A stretch of 64,000 nucleotides of DNA from Ziziphus jujuba (taxonomy: Eukaryota > Streptophyta > Magnoliopsida > Rosales > Rhamnaceae), in the NCBI RefSeq assembly GCF_031755915.1, contig NC_083388.1, positions 26,257,001 through 26,321,000 of the forward strand, in the 5' to 3' direction. The notes beneath the pieces were generated by a model. That model did not search any database. It was not told the DNA's origin and saw only the letters and a list, made by a program, of their open reading frames with translations. Positions 56,300 to 64,000 of this stretch are shown piece after piece. Positions within the stretch are counted from its first letter, which is position 1; each line of letters starts with the position of its first letter. The translations under genes were made by a program, and so were the position numbers.

Positions 56300-59070
56300 T
56301 GTAACACCCCGTACCAAAAAATATACATGATTAAACAAGTTTGACCAAATTGACTAAGTTTGGCCAAGTTTGACCAAGTGAACAATATATGGGTTCAAGT
56401 TGACATTTGCAATAGCCAATATTTTTGGTTTGACTAAGGTACCATTGTGTAGATATCGTCGATATGAGTTCATAGACTGGCGGCACGCCAAATTCTGAGT
56501 TACAAATAAAAAGTTACGATTCTGAGAAATTTTAAGCATAAGTTTTAAATCAGTGTCCAAGCCAGTCCCCAGTCTTTGTCTGTTAGTGACCCAAGGCTTT
56601 ATATAAGCCTAGGTAAGCGTGTCAAACAGGAAACAAAGCCCAAAATATCCATTTCTTCCCCAAAATCTGAGAAATTCTCTCATCAGACCCGTGGGTCCGA
56701 ACTAGATCGTTTCGACCCGTTTCCCGTCGAACCGGATCACCATCGTTTTGCCCATTTCCGACCAGCCACCACTTACATGCGCCAGCCAACTAGAAAGATC
56801 ACTTGAAGGCGAGCTCAGGCGTGAAATTTCATGGCAAGAAGTGGTCAAATGCGCCCAGATCGGGCCGGTAAAGTCCACGGCGGCCAGCGAGGTGGGTCGC
56901 CGAATTTTCTCATTTTTTGGCCGTTTCAGGCCAACCCATACACTTTTTCCCCTATTTTCGACCCCTCTGAGCTCATTTCCATGGTTATTTTGTCCAGATT
57001 CTTCACCATTTGAAAGATCCAACAACAGGAAGTTCGGCCAATGCGTCAACAGTGTTTTCCGGCCACTGGAGGAAACTTTGGACCAAGGTGAGCATACTGA
57101 TGAGTTCCTTGTCTCTTAGGCTTTCCGTCAATATAAAGTTTGTGAATTTTGGAGGCCGTTTGATAATTTTTCCATTTTTGGATCCATTAGTTAATTTTCG
57201 GATAAGTTAGGGACTGTGTTTGGACAAAATTGGTCAAATTAGTTAAAATTGGAGTTGAATTAGTGAAATTGGATATTATTAAGACCCATTAGGTAGTTTG
57301 ATTTTGAAAAATTAGGCTTTGGATGAAAATCCCCAATTTTGGGTATCGAGTCCTAAGGACACGCTGTATAATTGGACTGCCCGATGTCCAATTTATGCAA
57401 TTTTGTAGTACTGTAAATCATTTTGGGACATTTGGGTTATACAAGTATCTCGGGTTTAGTTGTTTGGAGCCTGAAGAATATTTTATTGTATTACAGGCAC
57501 TCGAGTTGATCCTGGAGGCGATCCTGTAGAGGAGCAGGCATGAGCATCTACAGTACTATGAGTGGTTATATCATTTTTAAATGTTTTGGGTATATAGTAT
57601 AATATATATGTGGTTTATATATTTTACGTATATACCATTTGAAATGTTGTTTTATCACTTTATGCATATATAAATATTTGCTTTCACATATATGTGTTAC
57701 CATTTTATATGACTTTTGATAATATTTTAAGTGATTTCCAATTTTACTGGGTCCATAAATGGACTTGTGATATTTAAATATTTTGGTAATTAAATTGAGA
57801 TTTTAAATCATTTTGGAAACTCTTTGGTTTGAGAAACCAGATTGAAAATCATATAATTTTAAGCATGATCAAATATTTTATAATTTTATGTGCTTAAAAT
57901 TGGTTTATGGTAAATATATTTCACTGTAATATTTCTGGTTTTCATATGAAATGATGTTTTGAGATTTCTAAAGTATTTAATTAAGCGGTGGAAGTTTAAA
58001 TGTTAAATTATGATTTATGATGCAATATCGTTTGGAAAAGTATATATAATCTTACAAGATTGTTTCATGTATACTGTATTGGTTATTTTTAAATTGATGT
58101 ACCATGTGATGCCAATACCTTGGATCAGTATTATATTATATTATATTACAACACGCTGGGTTTACCACGGTGCTGTGAGGTTGGTTTCATCCAACGGTTA
58201 TCTATTATTACCACAGACTGTGAGGTCGGGTTAATTCGACGGTTTATTATTATTACCACGGTGCCATGAGGTTGATATCATCCAACGGTTTATTATTGCC
58301 ACGGACCGTAAGGTTGGGTACGTCCCAACGGTTATTTATTATTTCTACGACACCGTTCATATATTGAGGGTCGTGAGGTGGGTGTATCCCACGGTTTGCA
58401 GATTGGTACATCGTATGGTACATTGTATATGTTTGTATATATTGTTGACTTACAAATATTATGGTGATTTCTGCATTTTCATATTTATTGGTGCAACTGT
58501 ATTTATTATAGTTTATGCTCAAATGTTTATATCTTGATTTGAGACATTTCAAAATATTGCAATGATGGTTCATTCATACTTTTGAGCATCCGTTTTTATG
58601 ATATTAATTCGGGTACAAGTTTGGGTTTTGTGAAATGATTTTTAAACGGGGAACTTTTCAAACGTGTGGAATGAGAGGTCTTGAGAGAAATATTTTTCAG
58701 AAATAAATCATTATTTTTCTATTATACCATGCCACTCACTGAGATTTCTTTATCTCACGTTTTATTGTTTTAAATTCGTTCCCCTAGGCCCAGGCAGCTA
58801 GTAGCAGTCTACCTCGCGCATAACTTATCGTTTTGTTCCTTCCACGACAGCAGCCGTATTTATCTTTTCTTTATCTACTGTTATCTTTTGAATTTATTTA
58901 TTACTTATTTGTACTCCTGGACTTCATTGATACTCTTAGAATGCTTTGATTTTAGATATGGGACTCAGTAGAGACCATGGTAATTATGCGTGTAGTTATG
59001 GCCTGTAGTACAGTAGGCCGGTTGTAGACTTTACGCTGTTGTCGATTTATTCTTTTTTTTTTTATATATA
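56300..59070 (-). mobile_element. Divergent large non-coding element C, inverted relative to A and B
   Basis: Starts TGTAACACCCCGTACC, the reverse complement of the A/B right end, and keeps their layout in mirror order: GTTACGA/CGGCACGCC motifs, a GC-rich block with frames on both strands (56580-57110), an AT-rich half, and CACTCACTGAGATTTCTTTATCTCACG near 58735. I could not find the TGTCAGG end, so the right border before the hAT element is approximate. No gag-pol. A target duplication cannot be shown. Confidence 0.6.
58140..58410. repeat. Degenerate ~50-bp minisatellite in element C
   Basis: About five units of the type ACCACGGTGCTGTGAGGTTGG, then TCCAACGGTTTATTATT. The spacing is roughly 50 bp. 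Elements A and B have a related but shorter motif block (CGATACCCAGC...CCGAGCACCG) at the matching place. Confidence 0.75.
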
Positions 59071-59644
59071 CATATTAGGGGTGGGCTTGGTTCGGATTGG
59101 TTCGGTTTTGTGGACTTTGTTAAATAATTTTAACATACATTCACCTAAGTAAAAATACTAAATAAACTAACTATTAAGCATCAAATATGTGAAATAATAC
59201 AACATAAAACTATACAACTACAATACAAGTTTATAGCTATCACCTAATTATACAAATACATCATACAACAACAAATAAATTCTCCAACAAGTTTACAACC
59301 AATATTAGTTATAAAATAGAATACAACCATATTTGATATTTTAAACTTCAAAATTAACTTAGAATTTAATAAACTAACAATACATAAAAATAAAAATTAT
59401 TTTAAATAGTCTTCTTCCACACACTTCATTCCACGAGCAACCACCATCAACCACAATCCCATTATCACAATATGCCATGCAAAGCCATATTCCATTCATC
59501 CTTCAACAAGCATTAAAATTACACATTAAATATTAAATGTAACTAGCAATCAATAAACTTAAGTGCAATTTAGTATATTACTAAAATATTATCTAATTTG
59601 AAAAATAATTGGAATTAACAACAAACTTACCAAGCAATCATAGA

Positions 59645-61953
59645 TCAATTAGATGGAGGTAGATTTTGTTTTGTAACACAAGATGCTCCTAAACAAATTA
59701 AAATATAATATTAAGTTAATCAATAAATACTAAAAAAACGTTGTAAATATTACTAAAAAAATTTAAAAAGCTCTAAAAAACATGATAAAAATAAAATTAC
59801 AAATAATTAAAAAAAAAATCGTACCTGATTCAATAGAATCAAAATATGCAACATCCTCAATTGGTACTTCAACTCTATAATCATATCTCATAGGATTTGA
59901 TTTCAACCAATTTTGTGAACAAATCAAAGCCTCCACCATTTTTGGACCCAATGAACTTCGAAATGCATCAAGAATACGTCCTCTGGTACTAAATGCAGAT
60001 TCAGATGCTACTGTAGAAACTGGAATGGCATATACATCTCTTGCAATTTGAGATAAAATTCGATATTTTGTGCAATTATTTTTCCACCAAGCCAAAATAT
60101 CAAATTTCTCACTCTCCACATCCTCACATGGATCAAACAAAAATTTATCAATCTCATTCTTTATTTCCAATACATTTTTCTCCATTTTTCTTTTTTTAAA
60201 TTGTGATTCTTTCAAACGCTGATGATCATCTATACTTCCATCATCCATTGAATCCACCATCATCCCACTTTGTTGTGCTTGTATTGATTGATTATCATTA
60301 GGATTAGACACTTTAGAACTCTTATCCATAGAATCAACTTCTTTATAAGTCATAAAGATTATATAAAGTATCTTTCACATCCTTACTCAAAGATTCAACC
60401 ATACCACTTTCATAAGCATCCTCAAAAAGATATGATACATATTCTAGCTTATATCGTGGATCAAGCACAAAGGCAATAAGTAACAACTTGTTGACATTTC
60501 CAAGTGAACCCCAATATTTGTCGAACTTTGTGAACATTTTTTTTGCCATATCGGCCATCAAATGGTTTTGACTATTACTCCATTCAACAAGTGCATTATA
60601 CATTAAACTCAATTCATGAAAACATATATTAGAAGTAACAATCAAAGAGACACTAAATTTTAAGGTAATCTCATAAAAAGTAGCAAGAAATTTCACAAAA
60701 ACCCTTGCACTATCCCAGTCTTTACTTTGAGGTGGCCCAACTCTCTTCCTTCCAACTTCATCCTCCTCAAAATATCCAAGAAAAAAACCATCATCATCTA
60801 CCATCCTATCAAAAGCTTTTTGATACTTCAAAGCCGAATTCAACATCAAATAGGTAGAATTCCACCTAGTAGACAAATCCAAAACCATGGTTTCTCTAAA
60901 TTCCATCTTCTCCTTTTCTACACATTCTTTAAATTTGGTTAACCTTGAAGGCGATGATCGAACATATCTAATAGCATTATGAATTCCAGCAATGCTATCA
61001 TGAATTTCCCTTAATCCAAATGTCACAATCAAATTTACAATATGTGCAGCACAACGAACATGCAAAAACTGACCATCCAAAACATTTCCTTTCCAATAAT
61101 CTAATCTTTTGTTCACAAAATTAATAGCCACATCATTTGAAGAAGCATTATCAACCGTTATTGTGAAAACCCTTTCAATACCCCATTCAATTAAACAATT
61201 TTCTATAACCTTACCAATTGTCTCACCCTTGTGATTTTGGACAATACAAAAATTTATAATTCTCTTATGCAACTTCCAATCATCATCAATGAAATGAGCG
61301 GTAAGAGTCATATAATTGTTATTTTGAATGGAAGTCCATGTATCCGTCGTAAGACAAACCCTTTGCTTCCTCAATGAAAACACACTTTTCAAAAAAAATT
61401 TCTCATCTAAGTACAATTGAAACACATCTCTAGAAATTGTTCTACGAGATGGATGTTCATACTTAGGGTTCAAAGTATTACAAAACTTTCTAAACCCTTC
61501 CCCTTCAACATGGCTAAATGGCAACTCGTCTATGATGATCATTTGAGCACATGCAAGCCTACATGCCTCTTTACTAAATGTTGTACTTGTAGACACCAAA
61601 TTACTACTACTACTATCGAAAGAAAGAACTTGTTGGCTTTTCTCCACTGTCCTATTAGGGTATTTCTTACATTGGTTCATCAAATGATTCCGTAACATAC
61701 TAGTTCCACACCTCTTCGTATCACATGCATAATCTACCCCACAATATTTACATTTGCATCTAGGATTACTTGGATCACTATCTGAAATTTTTTCAAAATG
61801 TTCCCAAACCCAAGATGGAGCCCTAGAAGGTTTTCTCTTTTGTGTCTTATAAGATTTATCCGATTTTGAAGGTTGAGACTCAGATTTCTCTGATTCATTT
61901 AGATATTCTTCCAATTCGTTAATATCATACAAATCATTGTGGTCCTCATCCAT
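59645..61953 (-). pseudogene. hAT transposase with BED zinc finger, one frameshift from open
   Basis: The first frame (60343-61953, 536 residues) starts MDEDHNDLYD. It has an acidic N-terminus, then a BED finger at about residues 45-95 (WVWEHFEKI, CKCKYCGVDY, LRNHLMNQC). The RNase H-like core has LTTDTWTS and VDNASSND for the first two acidic residues, CAAHIVNLIV and STRWNSTYLML. A DUF4413-type region includes NKLLLIAFVLDPRYKL. The second frame (from 60353) carries the hAT dimerisation domain: DILAWWKNN, VSTVASESAFSTRGR with the third acidic residue, and EALICSQNWLK. The two frames meet at about 60345 with a single-base shift. A splice donor at 59825 and an acceptor at 59689 would give a short last exon ending at 59645. 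Close to RICESLEEPER-type proteins, but here it lies inside an apparent element. Confidence 0.85.
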
Positions 61954-64000
61954 CTATAACCTATTAAAAACAAAAAAATCTATTGAAAAACATATAAAAA
62001 GAAACAAGAAAGCAAAAAGTATAATAAGATTTCATGCACATCCATGTGAAAAGAATTAGTTTTACTTAATTTACTACATTAAGGTGCTTGCTGTTGTTTT
62101 TTTTTTTTTTTGGTTATCGGTTTACTCAAAAAAAGAAAAAAAAAAGAAAAAAAAATCTGTTGACACATTAGAATCAAATCCTTCAATCGAAAAAAGAGAA
62201 AAAAATGAAAAATAAATTTAGGATCAGTTTTAAAAGATTTAGGAGTAAAGTCCATATCAAATAGAAGAAAAATGTGAAGGGTTTTTAGATGCATATCCGA
62301 TGACACATTTAATGGTTTGATGTTTTGATGTTGTGGATGCAATCAATATGAGATTCACACATTGTTCATAATAACTTCATAGAAATCAAATAACATAAAT
62401 TTCACTTCACAATCTCCAAACTTCACAGCAAACAATTTCACAACCTAAGCTTCACTACACTTTCCAAAACTAATTTTCACCTTCCCACTTCTAATGAACT
62501 TCAAATTTCACAAATTGATGCAAAAATAATGAGAAAAAAGTCTAATAACTTCCCTCCAAATTTCTCAACCACCAAAATCAAATAGAACTTGGAATCCTAT
62601 CCTTCTTGTTCCTCTCAGGATGCTTTCTTGTTGAGACCAACAGTGAGTAGCTCAGTTAGCTAACAAACCAACCTATGTTGTAAATCTGGATAATTATACA
62701 AATAATTAAAATCTAAAATGAATTCATATGAAATTAAAGGAGAAAGTTCTCACAATGCATAGATATATATATATGTTTTTAATCTTTCCTCATATTCAAT
62801 TAGTTAATTACCAATGAATGTAATCAAAGAGGAAAAATCAAAATTTAAATGATAGCCATTTTCTTATTTAGAACCCAAGTAAGCAAGAAAAACAACAAAT
62901 GAAGTTGTTCCTCTCTGCAAAAAACATGTGCAAACCATTTTATATCTGAATTTCCCTTACATATTTACTTTAAAAGAAAGAAATATAAAACTTTTTATGT
63001 CTTTTCTTTCCCTGCTAAATAGAAAACAGCATATATATACATATAATCTAAACAAATGTTTAATGATTTGTTGAACTGTATAGACGTCCACGAATTGATT
63101 GTGTAGGCAGGTGTCATATAATCATTTTGCCCAAAATTGAAATTGAAATGATACATAAGACTCATTAATCGAACAGTGCTCATACAGGTTAACAGAAAAT
63201 CAGCTAGAAAGTATGCCAATTTAATTGATTTGCAAGACATTAATACAAAATTTATGCATTAGATGCTATGGTTTATATTAGGCCAACATATAATTGCACT
63301 CGAAATGCATTGCAATAGGAAAACTTTCGGAAAGGGCATCGAATGCAGAACAACAACTGCATGATGCCCATAAGTTGAGGAAACAAAGTTCTACATGGAA
63401 GTCCAATATCTTAAGGATAAAGAAACATAATATGCTTAATCTAAGAAATCAAATCACCCCAGACTAGACTAAGGCACAAGAACAACAAATATTTGGTAAT
63501 TGTATGACTGGGAAAGAATCAGGGGCAGAAAAATCCTAATATATATATATATATATATATATAAAAGGTATTTCTTTTCATCATCCGAAATTCTAAGCAA
63601 CCAAACAGTCACAACCGCACATTTCCATTTCCAGAATCTCGCACTTTTATTACAAAACACACAAAGATTGAAAAACAAAATCACTGAATGCCTACTTTAC
63701 AAACTGGAAAAAAAAATTTGATTTTGCAATACAAATGCTTCACAAAAAGAAATAAAATTAGGGGTTTTTAGAGAGAGAAAGAGAGAGAGAAACTCACAGT
63801 GATGTTAAGAAACTACCATTGAAGCTCGAATGGTACCCTTCTCATCAAATACCACTGGCTAGATCTGCGAGAAAGAGAGAGAAACAAATGAGAAAAAAAA
63901 GCATGAAAACAAAACCTTAACAGAGAAGCTGTCCGATTAGTTATCGATGCCCGACGGTGCCACAGAGAGACAGAGAGAGAAGCAATAATACAATCTGAGA
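61954..64000. other. Upstream region of hAT gene, possible 5' intron and leader exon
   Basis: Just before the start codon the minus strand has a splice acceptor (TTTTTAATAG at about 61963-61972). A possible donor (CTGTGAGTTTC) lies near 63790-63800, after a CT-rich leader. A 5' UTR intron of about 1.8 kb is therefore plausible. Otherwise the region is AT-rich without other genes. (AT)n lies at 63539-63562 and GA-rich tracts near 63763-63792 and 63966-63982. Confidence 0.4.

Larger units (their letters stand above)
59076..64000 (-). mobile_element. hAT transposon, left end and transposase (right end not located)
   Basis: The sequence at 59076 reads TAGGGGTGGGCTTGGTTCGG, which matches the usual terminal inverted repeat start of plant hAT elements with their TTCGGTT-rich subterminal region. 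It is 0.6 kb beyond the end of the transposase gene. The matching inverted end is not seen up to 64000. The element may continue beyond the window, or its other end may be lost. The 8-bp target duplication cannot be tested. Confidence 0.7.

Noticed and set aside
62079..62342. 87-codon Phe/Lys-rich minus-strand frame upstream of the hAT gene
   Set aside because: Poly-T/A-driven translation in the predicted 5' intron of the transposase gene.
1..64000. tRNA, rRNA or organelle insertions
   Set aside because: No tRNA cloverleaf with A/B boxes, rRNA core or plastid gene order was recognised by eye. The only tRNA-related matches are primer-binding sites. A tRNAscan run would be needed for a firm negative.

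Overview
This window is nuclear DNA from a eudicot plant. It is AT-rich, its genes have introns, and it carries many plant LTR retrotransposons. TIR-NB-ARC-LRR (TNL) immune receptors are present, and grasses lack them. The TE mix (Ty3, Copia, TRIM, hAT, CACTA) would fit a woody Rosales-type genome, but the species is a guess.

The backbone, about 1-55,000, is a decayed head-to-tail TNL cluster with every member on the minus strand. From left to right: psi1 (1-3761, runs off the left edge); two lone 3' tails (5912-6440 and 7640-8960); psi2 (9553-23889, split by two nested retroelements); TNL3 (28260-32586, the most complete); psi5 (33480-39851, split by a Copia element inside its TIR exon); psi4 (41015-49365, split by a 5'-truncated Copia that itself holds a large solo-LTR-like insertion); and an LRR scrap, psi6 (54240-55010). 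Exon order where preserved is TIR, NB-ARC, first LRR exon, main LRR exon, C-JID. I found no intact full-length TNL: each has nonsense codons, frameshifts, deletions or missing exons. The TIR exon of psi2 is still open and has lost its splice donor, so it could give a TIR-only product.

Mobile elements: a Ty3 element (16495-22832; 1142-bp LTRs, 5-bp target duplication) keeps gag and protease but its RT/RNaseH/integrase is deleted and scrambled. A defective Copia lies at 34818-39660. Two related 2.9-3.3-kb TG...CA elements without coding genes (11725-15073, 43382-46243) have 4-bp duplications, and a divergent inverted relative lies at 56300-59070. There are two TRIM-like elements (27590-27763, 55979-56299). 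A deleted CACTA element ends at 53060 and keeps only the two ends of its TNP2-type transposase. At the right edge (59076 onward) is a hAT element with a BED-finger transposase broken by only one frameshift.

Two arrays stand out: about nine ~210-bp units (24120-26005) and seven ~159-bp units (49846-50840). Each unit has a different short palindrome embedded in AT-rich DNA. Gene scraps (an EF-hand exon, a PPR fragment, an F-box N-terminus) lie between the right-hand elements. The window therefore records local TNL duplication, disabling of the copies, and repeated nested transposition.
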